This document shows, piece after piece, positions 12,653 through 24,693 of a stretch of DNA of 64,000 nucleotides. The DNA lies in NCBI GenBank assembly GCA_009760855.2, contig WPIO01000103.1:1010001-1074000 (forward strand), read 5' to 3'. The DNA comes from Cristatella mucedo (taxonomy: Eukaryota > Bryozoa > Phylactolaemata > Cristatellidae). Under the pieces are notes generated by a model. The model was not told where the DNA came from. It made no database searches and saw only the letters and a program-made list of their open reading frames with translations. Position numbers and translations under genes: made by a program. The number at the start of each line of letters is the position of its first letter. Position 1 is the stretch's first letter.

Positions 12653-13406
12653 ATAATAATAATAACAATAATAATAATATTGCACTTGATAAAGCGCCCT
12701 CAGAGAACTTAATCTCTTTCTAGGCGCTTTACATTTGCTGCAAAGTGATACGCAATAGAATAGTAAGTAAAATCATGCTTGAAAAACAAACAAAATGAAT
12801 AACATGGTTAGGGGTTACATGCACTGGGTCAGCATGCACATGTGGTTAGTGGCAGCATGAACAGTGTCACCACGCATAAGCACACCAAGGACGAATCACA
12901 GGGACCCACTAAATGCTGTCCTAAATAGGTATGTTTTTAAGTTTCTTTTAAATGTGGTCAGGTCAGGGGATGTTCTGATGCAGGTCGGGAGGGAGTTCCA
13001 GGCTGTGGGAGCATACGAGCTAAATGCACGGTCTCCAAAGGATTTAAGGTTTGTACGAGGTATTTCTAGACTGTTGGATTCCGAAAAGCGAGTGGTACGA
13101 TGCTTTGCCTGATGGGGTAGTATATCTGAAAGATAGGCTGGAGCCATAGAATGAAGAGACCTAAAAGTGAGCGACAAAACCTTGAAGTCAATCCGTTGCT
13201 TGACTGGTAGCCAGTGCAGGTCGGCGAGAAGTGGAGTAATGTGGCAACTGCGACGCTCACGACAGACAAGCCTAGCTGCAGAGTTTTGCACCAGCTGCAA
13301 TCGCCTGATCGCACATGCTGGTAGGCCAGTAAGCAGTGAGTTGCAGAAGTCGAGACGAGATGTCACGAATGCATGGACCAACTTGGACGTGGTATCCTTA
13401 TCTAAA
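12653..13406 (-). mobile_element. LINE family A, antisense copy nested in another
   Basis: A 5'-truncated minus-strand copy. The (ATT)n tail is at 12,653-12,680 and the 3' hairpin at about 12,690-12,735. The C-terminal domain ([46 protein letters not shown]) is open at 12,896-13,420. The host copy is split exactly here, and the 6-bp word CAAATA occurs at both junctions (12,647-12,652 and 13,407-13,412), as expected for a target-site duplication from target-primed reverse transcription. Confidence 0.85.
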
Positions 13407-13668
13407 CAAATATTTATCACAGCATTTAATGGGTCCCTGTGATTCGACCTTTATGTGCTTATGCATGCTGACACTGTGCACGCTACTACTAGCAATACTT
13501 GCACGCTGACCCTGTGCATGTCACCAAAAACCGTGATATTCTTGTTGTTTATCGAGCAAGCAACCACTCACCGTTCGGTCGTGCTTCCTTTGCAGCAAGT
13601 GTAAAGTGCCTAGAAAGAGATCAAATTCTCTGAGGGTCCTATATCAAATGTCTTATTATTATTATTAT
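13407..13668 (+). mobile_element. LINE family A, 3' end of interrupted copy
   Basis: Continues the copy from 12,652 with the last coding residues (AFNGSL), the 3' UTR with the two GCATGCTGACACTGTGCA-like words, the hairpin AAGTGCCTAGAAAGAGATC...CTCTGAGGGT, and a TTATTATTATTATTATC tail. Confidence 0.85.
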
Positions 13669-13669
13669 C

Positions 13670-13935
13670 ACTTACTTCTCACCGATCTACACTAGCTCCC
13701 CATAAAGCAGCATATTGACCTCAAGGTTCTGTCACTCACTTCAAAGTCCCTCCTGTTCCGGTCTCCTTATAAAAAATACTTCCTAATTCGGTGTTTCACA
13801 TTCGACTCAGGTTGCAAGCTGTGCCTCTAGCCAACCTTAAAATCCTTTGGAGACCCGTGTATTTTATAATAATAATGCATTTCTATAGTACCCTCAAAGA
13901 TTAAATCACTTCTAGGAATTTACATATGCTGGGAA
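13670..13935. mobile_element. LINE family A debris, + fragment then - tail
   Basis: Positions 13,670-13,865 match the + strand C-terminal domain (LLTDLH.LPIKQHIDLKVLSLT, then LKSFGD). Then 13,867-13,935 is a minus-strand 3' tail (TAATAATAATGC, hairpin, CTAGGAATTTACATATGCTG). Two insertions meet head to head. Confidence 0.65.
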
Positions 13936-14139
13936 GAGAGCTTGTCAATATGGCCAGTAATAACCTGCACAGTTACAGAAACAATGAGTGGGAGAGGGAG
14001 AGTGGTAGGGTAAGCATGCACGCGTGAAGGATAGAGAGGAAGTGAGAGACAAGGAGAGTTTGGTCTGTTGCAGACTCAAGACTTGAGCAATATGTAAAAT
14101 AGCCATTCGCATAGTCAATGCCAAAAAAAGTCACTGCAG

Positions 14140-14730
14140 CTTGTGATGAATACAGCTACAAGATTAATTTAAAAATCCTAGAGGTTTGACCAAGCGCCTC
14201 CTTTGCTGAAAGAACTTGGATGGCTGGCGGTAGATCAACAGATACAGAGCAAAGTTCGTGTGCTGCTAACCCACAAGGCCTGCCATGGCTTGGCTCCTTC
14301 ATAACTAGCTGAACTGCTACACCAGTTTCAGCCTAATCGTGCCCTCAGGTCCTGTATGGACAATAGATTAGCTGTTCCATTCTTCCACTTAAAGACTGTT
14401 GGCAAAAGAAGCTTTTGCTCTACAAGTCCAAGACTGTGGAACTCCCACAATTTTTATGCAGCTGCAACTACTTTCTTGCTGCCGACTATAGCACATCATT
14501 TCCAGCGGTCCTGACCTGCTACTTCCATGCTATACACAACCTCAACAGTACACCCGACTCAGCTACGCTTCTTGCATTGTCTTTGTTTCGAGATATGAAG
14601 TCTGTTGGCTAACGAATGTGTAACGAAAGCTGCTTAGTCTGTGAGTGCACTAAGCAAAACCCTGACGTGTAACACCCACATAGTCTTTGTGTCATTGAGG
14701 AGTTACAGACGGCGATAAAATGGCTTATTG
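14140..14730 (+). mobile_element. LINE family B, 3' fragment
   Basis: The RT C-terminal domain has LLKELGWLAVDQQIQSKV, THKACHGLAPS, LHQFQPNRALRSC, LAVPFFHLKTVGKRSF and PRLWNSH with frameshifts. A 3' UTR with GTGAGTGCACTAAGCAAAAC, ACACCCACATAGTCTTTGTG and a GAGTTACAGACGG end follows. It is older than the 40,330 copy and non-functional. Confidence 0.8.
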
Positions 14731-15605
14731 GATTCTGCCTTATGAGTTGACACGGAGATAAAATCCAGCACGTCAGTCGAGGCCTGTTGGCAGTGTCTCC
14801 CGATATCAAGCAACCGACAAGGCACACTCCTGCCTAAACTGCAGCAATCCCGACAGAGCTGGTGACAGAAGTCCAGAGCAGCATGTCACAGCGAGTCCTG
14901 GTTCCAAATCCTTTATCTGGAACTGCTATAACCCTTGCCTTAGGCAGGGCTGCTCACAACTAAGCTTAAAAAACAAAACATAAATCTTTTTTTCTATTTT
15001 CGGTGATTTTTACTAGAATCAAGATAGGAAAAGATTTATTTCTTGTATTTAAAATGCACAACCAACTTGGTGCTCGACACTGGAGGCATCTAAGCAGAGC
15101 CAGTCAGCACCACGTGAGACCGGGCACAGCTGGAGCTACATGGAATTAGTGGTATTTCCTAAAGCATTTAGCTGGCTGAAGGCAGCTGTCTTCTGTCTTT
15201 GCTCAGACCAGTGGCAAACACGTGGCAGTGGCGGACAAGCTTCGAAAAAGCGACTTTCTGAGATGAACTGCTGCACTAAATGCATTACCCACACGGTACC
15301 ATAACCTCCTGTGCTACTTGGGCGCCAGCGTGCTATGCAAGAGCACATGCAGTGGCAGACCCAAGGGGGCATTTGACCACGTATCCACCGATTCCACGGC
15401 TGCCCATGTACCTTAGTGACCCACCGTTTCGCAGAATCAGTTTGTTGTAGATATTGCTTAAAAGATATGCAAAGTAGTATTTAGGGCCGACTCGACAGGG
15501 AGGAACTTCAGGGAATGGTACAGAGCAAGCTAATAAACAAACAACATTTCAAGTGGTTAAGGCATGAACAATTGAACACCTTGAAAGCCTCTAATTACTG
15601 ATAAA
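14731..15605. other. No recognisable gene
   Basis: Nothing is recognised; short unsupported frames only. Confidence 0.5.
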
Positions 15606-16211
15606 ATCTAGGGACGTAGCTAGCCAGCAGCAGCAGCAGTAGGTTTGTAGGCAGGCGATGCTAGCTTCCGGTTCCCACGGCATATAGTGATCAAGAAATG
15701 CATGTGGTGTTCATATCATTGGACGGTGGAACCGTCATATTATGAAACTATTCTATTTCGACGTTCAGCAAGCCAGTGGTGAAGCAAGAAGTGAGCAGGG
15801 AGGCAAATATCATCGGGAGCCAAGGTCAAGGGCGCCAACAGTAAAATGGATTGTGCATAATTTTTTCTAAACTTTTCCATGCGAAAATGCCAAAAATGTC
15901 AATGAAATATGATTTCAAGCAAGTCCTTGTTTCATTGGCCTTGACTATTACTGGCAAAGCTAGCGAAGCACGTTTACAGACTTAGACCAAGCACGACTTA
16001 GCTGGCTATGCCACCCTGGCACTCACTCTAAAGTTCATCGGGTCCATGCAGTGTTGCTGACAGAATATTGTCTGCCACTCACTCGGACTGTTCGTCGCCA
16101 AAATGGTAAGTTTGAGAAAGTAATTACTGAGTGCTTGTTTTAGATTTTATCCTACTCCGAGACACTGTGAGCACCGAGTCTCGTGGCGCCAGCATGGAGA
16201 TGATGCCGGCA
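15606..16211 (+). mobile_element. Possible 5' end of a hAT element
   Basis: The word GGGACGTAGCTAGCCAG at about 15,611 resembles the GGCGTAGCTAGG-type starts of hAT elements related to the transposase relic at 19,060-20,315. A non-coding stretch follows, up to the tail of the minus-strand LINE at 16,212. If right, the LINE sits inside the hAT. No coding match is seen here and I am unsure. Confidence 0.25.
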
Positions 16212-19050
16212 CTTCCAATCTTAACAATAATAATAATAATGATAATGCACTTGATAAAGCACCCACAGAGAACTCAACCTCTCTCTAGGCGCTTTACATT
16301 TGCTGCAAAATGAAATGCGATTGAATGGTGAGCAAAATCATGCTTGATAAATAAACAAAATGAATAACATGGTTATGGGTGACATGCACAGGGTCAGCAT
16401 GCAAATGTGGTTAGTGGCAGCATGCACAGTGTCAGCACGCATAAGCATATCAAGGACGAATCACAGGGACCCACGAAATGCTGTCCTAAATAGGTGTGTT
16501 TTTAAGTTCTTTTTTAATGTGGTCAGGTCAGGGGATGTTCTGACACAAGTCGGGAGGAAGTTCCAGGCTTTGGGAGCATAAGCACTAAATGCACGGTCTC
16601 CAAAGGATTTGAGGTTTGTACGAGGTATTTCTAGACTGTTGGATTCCGAAAAGCGGGTGGTACGATGCTTGGCCTGGTGGGGGAGTATGTCGGAGAGATA
16701 GGCTGGAGCCATAGAATGAAGAGACCTAAAAGTGAGCGACAAAACCTTGAAGTCAATCTGTTGCTTGACTGGTAACCAGTGCAGGTCGGCGAGAAGTGGA
16801 GTAATGTGGAAACTGCGACGCTCACGACAGACAAGCCTAGCTGCAGAGTTTTGCACCAGCTGCAATCGCCTGATTGCACATGCTGGTAGGCCTGTAAGCA
16901 GTGAGTTGCAGAAGTCGAGACGAGATGTCACGAATGCATGGACCAACTTGACGTGGTATCCTTATCTAAACAAGCCCGAATTTTAGCAATGTTATGAAGC
17001 TGAAAATAGGCAGATTTGACTGTGGAGCTGATATGGTCGTCTAACGAGAGGTCGCTTTGGAATATGACACCTAGATTTCGAGGTGATTCAACTAGAGATT
17101 TGCTGGCAGAGCCAATTTTGAGCGTCAGCCTTTCCAATTTGTAAACCACACTGGGTTTGCCCATAACTAGTAACTGAGTTTTATCATCGTTTAGTTTTAG
17201 AAAATTTGCTGCCATCCATGATCGGATTTCATCAATGCATGCAGCAAGTGAGTTGAGAGAATTTGAGGTGCTCGAAGGCTGGGAGGGATCAAAGAAGAGG
17301 TACAACTGAGTGTCATCCGCATAGAAGTGAAAGCCTAGATTGTGCTTGGCAATCACATCAGTAAGAGGGAGAGTATATATAACCCGTGAAAAGAATCAGA
17401 CCCCATATTTCAGACGTAGCTCGGATGAGCTTTGTCCATTAACGTCAATACTCTAGAGTCTCCCACTGAGATACGATCTGAACCATTGCAGAACAGTGCC
17501 AGTGATGCCCAGGCGAGATGAGAGGCGCATTAGAAGAACTTTGTGATCGATGGTATCAAAAGCTGCCGTAAGATCGAGCAAAACAAGCAGAGACACTCTA
17601 CCCATGTCTGCATTCCTAAGTAGGTCGTTGTATACCCTAAGCAATGCTGACTCTGTGGAGTGATTAGCTCTAAAGCCAGACTGAAACTTACAAGCAAGGT
17701 GTGAGGTTTCGATATATGAGTTCAGCTGGTCTGCCACGACCCGTTCCAGTGCCTTTGATAGGAATGGTAGAAGGGAGACTGAGCGGTAGTTGCTCAAGTT
17801 CTCTTGGTCTAGTGTCGCTTTCTTAGAGAAGTGGCCTGACTACAGCTTTTTTGAAAGGTGCTGGGACATGACCTGAGGCTAATGACATATTAATGATGTT
17901 AGTTATGCATGGCAGCAGCAGATCAATGCAACGTAGGAGCAGGACAGTGGGAATAGGGTCCAGAGGACTTGTTGTCTTCTTTGATTGAGATACGAACTTC
18001 AGGACTAGATCACTAGTGACTTGCTTAAATGTAGACATTGAGGTGCAGCCAGGAATCAGGGAACAGCATTCTAGTGGGGAAGTTGTCATCGCAGGGATGG
18101 ATTCCCTGATCTTGTCTATCTTCTGCACAAAGAATCGAGAGAAGCGATCGGCTAGATCATCACAAGAATCGTCAGGTAAGGAGCTAATGGGACCGGTTGA
18201 GGAGATGGTTTATCGTCGACATCAACATTTTTGGATTGTGCATCTGTGATTCAACAATGTTTCTATAGAAGCTAGACTTGGCCTTTGCTAGGATCGATTG
18301 GTACAACCTACAGTAGTCTTCATATGCCTGTCGATGGACCGGTAGTCCGGATCTTTTGTATGCCTTTTCAAGCTTTCGTTTAGCAGACTTGGCTAGTCTA
18401 ATGTCTGTGGTAAACCATAGGCCGTCTGGGCGGGGGCGCACAGTGTGCTTTGTCAGAGGTGCAAACTCGTCGAGCATGTCGGCTAGTGTCGTGTTGTAGC
18501 TATCTACCAAAAATGACAGATCGGAGGGAGGACTGAGCAGCAGAGGTGAAGCAGATATTCTCGCACGGACAGCATCGATGTCAAGGGTCTTGAGGTTTCA
18601 CGATTCACAGGTTATTTTAGAGGATGAGGTGGGCACACACTGTAGATTGAATGAGATTTGCATGTGGTCAGATAAGCAGGATTTGGTAATAATTGGTGAT
18701 GACAAAGTGCAATTGTATGAGAAAATCTGGTCGAGTGTGTGACCTTTGATTTTGCAAACAAAACAGTCACCATCAAAGAGTCTGTCCTGAACTTGCTTCA
18801 AATCTACACCGAAGATGCTGCAGTAATTGAACGTCTCATCTTGGACAAACTCAAATCTGACAAAATGTCCTTGCAACATAGCAGATCGCAGTGCACGACA
18901 ACGCAGCAGTCATGTCTGGCCACTTGTGAGCTGTCCAAAAGAGAATACTGTCGAGAAATGAAAGGCAATTTTCGTAAACTGTGATAACCACAGCTTGAAC
19001 CTGACAGGAGTTCGTGCTGAAAGCCAAGATTCCATTATCATTGCATTTTT
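16212..19050 (-). mobile_element. LINE family A, longest copy (EN end, RT, 3' end)
   Basis: Minus strand, read from 19,050 down. The endonuclease end (GHTLDQIF and LSDHMQISFN; 18,598-18,879) is preceded by more diverged endonuclease sequence. The linker follows at 18,184-18,510 (DGLWFTTDIRLAKSAKRKLE). RT starts at 17,823-18,128 and its palm is at 17,453-17,797, with NYRSVSLLP, FQSGFRANHSTE and the catalytic-Asp segment AAFDTIDHKVLL. The second catalytic box FHFYADDTQLYL lies in 16,928-17,356. The C-terminal domain is at 16,461-16,946. The 3' hairpin is at about 16,250-16,300 and the AATAATAAT tail at 16,215-16,245. Stops and frameshifts between blocks make it a pseudogene. Domain order and tail fit CR1/L2-type non-LTR retrotransposons; it is the best consensus guide for this family in the window. 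Confidence 0.9.
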
Positions 19051-19059
19051 TGGAAAAAT

Positions 19060-20315
19060 GGAGAGCACCTACTTATTCTTGTCTAGATCAACTCTGAGGT
19101 AGTAAGAACTGAAGAAAGTCTGAGTCATCACTGTCAAATGTGACTCTGCAACAAGGTGGAGTGCAAGAGTGGAGGCTGTGAATGCTCTCAGTGATGGACT
19201 GAACAGTATGGTAGGTCTTTTGGAAAACAGTTTGAGGTCACAAGTGGAACACTTGAAGCAAGAAAGTGAAGCTGGCAGTGTCTTACATCGTATCTGGAAC
19301 TTTTTGGCACTGTTGCCATTTTGGTATAGCATCTTAAGTAAGATTGACTGCATTCAGAAAAAGACTGCAGGATCCAAGGATGAACTTCAAAGATGCCTCT
19401 TGTGATCTCCATCCTCTTGAGATTGAGTTGTCAAGACTTCGAGAAGACCTGTGCCAAGAATCACTACTAAATGCAAAAAGGTGATGCAAATTGAGGGGAG
19501 TTTCAGTTGATTGGAGAATCTGCCGAAGGACACAGATGCCTGAAGAACTTTCTCATAATGTTAGTCTCACGGCAAATATTGCAAGAATAATGAAGAAAGG
19601 CATTGACTATCTCCGACAAGAAAATATAACTAGGTTTTACCGGCTCACATATCTTGATGTCAAATTGGTTTCTTGCTGGAAGTTAAGCAGCTTTTGAAGA
19701 CACGTGACCAGACCAAACTCAGCCAGCAATGTCTAGATCTTGGAGGCTTCTATTGTTCAGACGTTGATGGAATAGAGCCGTACAATGAAATATGTGACAA
19801 TAAAATGCTTCGTGCCACACGTCAGGATGCAGCACTAAAGATCCTACTGGAACTCATGTCTTTCACTGTCAGTTGTGAAAAAGATGTGTTTCCTTATTTG
19901 AGAGCTGTCTAGCAAGTTCTGCTGATCATAGCTGTATCATTTTCCAGTAGCGAACGTACCTTTAGCAAGCTGAAGATAATCATGTCTTATTTGAGAGCAT
20001 CACTGGGGCAAGATAAACTCTTTGATTTGGCCTTGTTAAGCATAAAGAAACACTGGAAACTATTGACATTCAAACTGTAATGGACCAGTCTTCAACATTT
20101 AAGGACAAGAAAACTCACTTAAGTTAAAGCTGTGATAGCTACCCTGTACCTTTGCTACAGTTAATAAAACGGTCTCGACTCGATATGCCTGCTAGCATGT
20201 TTTTTGCATTTCTTCTGCGGTGGAGCTATTTAGCAGCGATTTTTGATTAGGGGAAGAGGCCCCATTTGTAGCTTTGCCCCCAGGTGCCAAAAGGTCTCAC
20301 TACGCCACTACAGCA
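19060..20315 (+). pseudogene. hAT transposase relic (ZMYM/repressor-of-PKR-inhibitor type)
   Basis: Disrupted frames show the hallmark order of a hAT transposase. ATRWSARVEAVNALSDG at about 19,150-19,200 matches the TRWSAR..A..ALS block. An RNase H-like alpha-helical region follows. The C-terminal dimerisation motif SSERTFSKLKIIMSYLRASL...LALLSIKKHW sits at about 19,942-20,060. Downstream are AATAAA (about 20,162) and a GGGGAAGAGGCCCC...GCCCCCAGGTGCCAAAAGG...ACTACGCCACT end, typical of this hAT group's 3' terminus. Stops at several places show that it is dead. The 5' half is missing because the region abuts the antisense LINE, which may have been inserted into it. Confidence 0.75.
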
Positions 20316-20527
20316 AGCTACTGCCATTGCTGATGCTGTCACTGTATGTGGACGGCAATTCATGAAACGATTGATACTGCAAACTGTATGACTGTGAAAC
20401 AGCATTCCAAGAAAGGATTGCCCAAAGCTGCTATCTGCACATGCAAGCACAAAAACGTAATAAAGTAAATCTCATAGACACCTATAGGGAACACATGCAG
20501 TTCCTATCTATGGCCCGGGGGGCACTG

Positions 20528-21454
20528 GAGCATTCCACATTTTCAGACAATACCAGATTACTGTGCTGCTGCTGAGTCAGCACCAGCAGCAGCACCAGCA
20601 GCTGCTTTCTCCTCACAGATTGCTCGACGTCTCCTGCAGCTGTATCCTCTGCTCAAGCTCGAGCAGTTTTTTTAACGACACTTCCTACCACAGTGCTAGA
20701 CGAGTGTCACCCCTTGTCTACCCATGCTATCACAATCACGAGTTTTAGATGCTGTAAAATCACCGAATCTCTCACTTGGCCGATAGACGTTCGAAAAGCT
20801 TGCTAGTTTCAAAATCAGAATGAGGGCATTCATAGTGGTTATTTACACGTTTGTCATTAGTCGACAACAGATTGACTCAACAGGCCTTTGCAATGTTCTA
20901 GCATTGGAATCCAGTTGGCACCAGGGTCTCAGGCTGATTACGGTCTCATCACTCACCAGTCTCATCTCTGACTGCACGGCATAACCATCTTATCACTCAC
21001 ACCAGCTCATCACTGGCTGCTCAGCAGGCAAGCTAGACCACCAGCTAATGGCCCAAGATCGACTGGCCGGCAAATACCCTGATGCCGACTGGATTCCAAT
21101 GCTAGAACACTGCAAAGGCCTGTCGACTAATGACAAACATGTGTAAATAGCCTCTATGAATGTCCCCATTCTGATTTTGAAACAGGCAAGCACTTCGAAC
21201 GTCTACAAGCCAAGTGAGAGCCTCAGTGGTTTTGCAGCATCAACAAAAGACACGTGATTGTGATAGCATCGGTGGACAAGGGGTGACAGTCTAGTGCTGT
21301 GGTAAGAAGCCTCGGCAAAAGAACTGCTCGAGCTTGAGCAGAGGATACAGCTGCAGGAGACGTCGAGCAATCTGTGAGGAGAAAGCAGCTGTTGCTGCTA
21401 GTGCTGACTCAGCAGCACACTAATCTGGTATTGGTCTGCAAATGAGGAATGCTC
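20528..21454. repeat. Foldback element: long inverted repeat
   Basis: Left arm 20,528-20,928 and right arm 21,076-21,454 are reverse complements, with a 147-bp spacer. The outer ends are GAGCATTCC and GGAATGCTC. A 68-bp block (20,599-20,666) is perfectly complementary to 21,324-21,391. Other parts show scattered mismatches and small indels, for example (CAG)n length differences near the outer ends. The arms carry no coding frame that I recognise. It could be a foldback/MITE-type DNA transposon or a local inverted duplication; I see no clear target-site duplication. Confidence 0.9.
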
Positions 21455-22551
21455 AAAAATAGCTTCGATAAATGCTGAGCTAATCACAGGTCAGGTTCTC
21501 TGGTAGCCTCTAACAGCCGAGGAGGCACACTGAAGCCGATCTGGCATCTGCATGGCACCGGCTGTGGCTGATGGTAGCAGCATTGCCAAAAGGTCTACCA
21601 ATCGTTTAAATAGCCTGCCCTCTTCTGATGGCCACCTATTTAGGTCGGCCAGTAGTGAGTACCTGGCCCTGAGCCAGCTGCATCCCAGCCTAAAACTTGG
21701 TAGCCTGGAACCCATGTAGCAGCAACACAGCTATCGATTGCATGTGTGACCGCAACGGCTGCTAGGGCTAGTGACAGGCTTTGCAACAAATAACGAATTC
21801 GAGCTCCAGTGCCACGGGCTCAGCCACGGAGTTCAAGGCAGGATTGGCCCTGGGGGATGTCAAGTTGCCACAACAAGCACTTAGCAGCCCAGGTCCATTA
21901 GCAATTCAATGGCAGACCGATCACACATCGGTGTCTACCACGCTCCAGCTAGATCCGCCCCTGGGAAGAACTTGGCCGAGCATCTCACAGGCCGCGATGT
22001 ACAGCCACGGACAAGCCGGGCAGCTCATGTTGGTCGTGTGCTCTGCATCGGCAGGTAGGCTAGTCATACCTAGATGGAGCCTTACACAGATTTGCAAAGT
22101 GCAGTCTTAGTAGACCAACAGGTCGCCTGTATGCCTGATGCCAATCAGCAATCACTTAGAGGATTCAAGGAGTAGTCAGATGCATCAGTAGCATCAGCCT
22201 CTCATCAGCTGGCATATGTGGAGTCGGTAAATGCCTTGACCAGCAACCTTGTGATGTGTTCAGGCACTGCCACATCCAACAAACAAATGTGTCATCAACA
22301 GCCACGTTTGGGAACTCGCCATGGGACTGGTTCCTCGGTCTGCCTCTGGAAAGCAATGAGGCAGCCGTCTAACCGTTTCTGAGAACAAGATGCCGCCGAA
22401 CTTCAAAGTGTACAGCTAGTCCTGCGTTAGGGCAAGGCATTGGTCTTTAATTCGAAACATCATGACTCTGGGCACCTCAGGTGAAGGAGCTTCGGCAGAA
22501 TACGAGCCAAAGCTCTCTGTCCGACCCACGAAGCCTGCCAAAAGTTAGCAA
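21455..22551. other. No recognisable gene
   Basis: Nothing is recognised; open frames overlap on both strands. Confidence 0.45.
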
Positions 22552-22615
22552 AAAGCGCCTAGAAAGAGATTGAGTTATCTGAGGACGCTTTATCAAGTGC
22601 ATTATTATTACTATT
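22552..22615 (+). mobile_element. Solo LINE A 3' hairpin tail
   Basis: AAAGCGCCTAGAAAGAGATT, then GAGGACGCTTTATCAAGTGC and an ATTATTATTACT tail, with no LINE coding part upstream. It is an extreme 5' truncation or a SINE remnant. Confidence 0.8.
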
Positions 22616-24610
22616 AACTCATCTCCACCGGCTGCCCTGCGAGAGCACCATCGGCCTCGTACCCCAGGTGGCTCCATCTCGACGTCGAGGCGTGGTGGCT
22701 GATGAACTGCCCGACCTTGAGCGCCTGCATGTCCACGATTCCCATGCAAGGACCCTCCCTTGATCTATCTCTCCTCAGATCCGGAAGCTATCTTTGCAGC
22801 AAAGAACATGTCGCCGCTGCAGCTGATGCTCCTTGCTGCCCTTCACTCGGCCGACTCAATCCTCATACCTTTGATGCACTTCTCCTTCATTCTTTGCTGC
22901 ATGAAATGAATCGACAGTCTCCGCCCATGCCCCCTCCCTGAAACAGTCCCTGAGTTGCAGTGACGTTGTCGAGCTGCAGATGGAGATGAGCTCTGCGAAG
23001 GCATTCACCACGGCCAAGCGTTGTCCAACGCAACAGCACGGATGACCAGTGGCCAGCTCGGCAACAAATATCGGCCGATTCAACAGACCGATTTATATGA
23101 CTGACAGACGAGCCTCAGGCCCTATCACCCACTCCCCCCTCCAATGGCCACAGGCAATACAGGATCGACCACAGCTAGATGACCTAGCAACCAGGTCGAG
23201 CACATGCATCACTCTGAGACATGCACTCAGTGCGACACGAAGAAAGCCCAGCCGTGCCGGCACACGTGCTGCCCACACCCATGCTCACGTCCCCTCCATG
23301 TAACCAGGCCCTCGGCTTCAAATATGTCCAGATACCATTAAAAATAAACAGCAGGGGCGCCCAGAGTGGGCCCGGCGTGTGTAACCAGACTCGAAAGGAA
23401 TGCAAGTCCAGATATCAAAGTCGAGCTGCCGCCATCCTGCGCACCCACGTGCGAACATAAAACCTTGCACACCCACCAGGCACTGCCAGCTCCTGCAGCG
23501 TCCACACAGTCAGCCGAGCAAAGCTACGTGGGCTTCCACGAGCTAAAGCGCCGAGCAGAAAAAAAAAGGGGGGGGGTGGTGGGCTGCTGCAGATTGTTTC
23601 CTATAGCAAGGCAAGGCTCAGCAACCGTGGCCGACCACGCGGACACAGCTCGAAGCCACAATCGCGAGCGCACCACGGTGTGCACGGCGTGTCACGTGAT
23701 CACTGCAGCCTCTTGGCTAGGGCAGGTCACAGGAACAAGGAGGCACCATCGGCGGCGGCTCGCTGGACGGTAAAAGAAGAGCAGCAGCAACGACTGCGGC
23801 ACACAGCCACGCGCAGGCCATCCGCTGTCGTCCAGAGAGCTGTCCCAGTCTGCTCATGTGTCTGCCGCCGAAATGCCACCTCGAGGCAAGCAGCACGGCA
23901 GCACTTGGTGGTGGCCAAGGTACTGCACTGCTACGGGAATGGCAGCCAGTGCAGCGCACGCTCACGAATATACGCGCACCACTGTGCCTGAGCAGCTGCC
24001 ACAGCTGCTGCCCCCTCCTCCCCCCCCCCAGCCACATCGTGCCCCGAGGGCTGCACCATGGTGGTGCCACCGGCCCCCCAACCACCTCGCCGATAACAGC
24101 CTGCGAAGATTGCTGCATAATCGCTCTGCTTATCTGTAAAGTGCAATCACGCTGACCGTACCGAACTGCGCTTTAAATGCACTGTCACAACCCTAGTGCC
24201 AAGAACGGAATGGCAGCAGGAAAACAGCTGGGAGGGGGGTCAGCTCGGTGGGGGAGCAGAATGGCTCTGACACTCCTCGACTGGCCAAATTGCTATCAAG
24301 TCGAGTCTACACCCCAATGTCACGAGTGCTCGATAGATAAATGCATGCCTCACGACTTGATTTCTAGGCTAGTAGCAGTACAATCCCATCTTCGTGCAGC
24401 TGGGCATGTCAGCAGCCTGAGGCACACTAAAAACTATGCTTTCACGAGGCAGTACGTCGGGCCATGGAACATTGCTGCCAACTAAGCCATAGACATTATT
24501 ATTTGCTTTTCGTCGTAGTTGACTCGCACAAATGAATCGAATTCAAAGTAATAACGGGGATGAGAGTCTTGTAAGTCACTATTGTCGTGAGCCAAACCAA
24601 GGCCTTAAGA

Positions 24611-24614
<4 letters not shown>
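22616..24614. other. No recognisable gene; increasingly GC-rich
   Basis: There is no supported feature apart from a poly-A/poly-G run at about 23,561-23,577 and a C run at about 24,020-24,029. Open frames up to about 135 codons are in GC-rich sequence with overlapping frames on the other strand and no recognisable family. Confidence 0.45.
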
Positions 24615-24675
<61 letters not shown>

Positions 24676-24693
24676 CCTCTCTCTCTTTCTCTC
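24615..24693 (+). repeat. (CT)n microsatellite
   Basis: A pure CT run to 24,670, then an interrupted CT-rich end. Confidence 0.95.
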
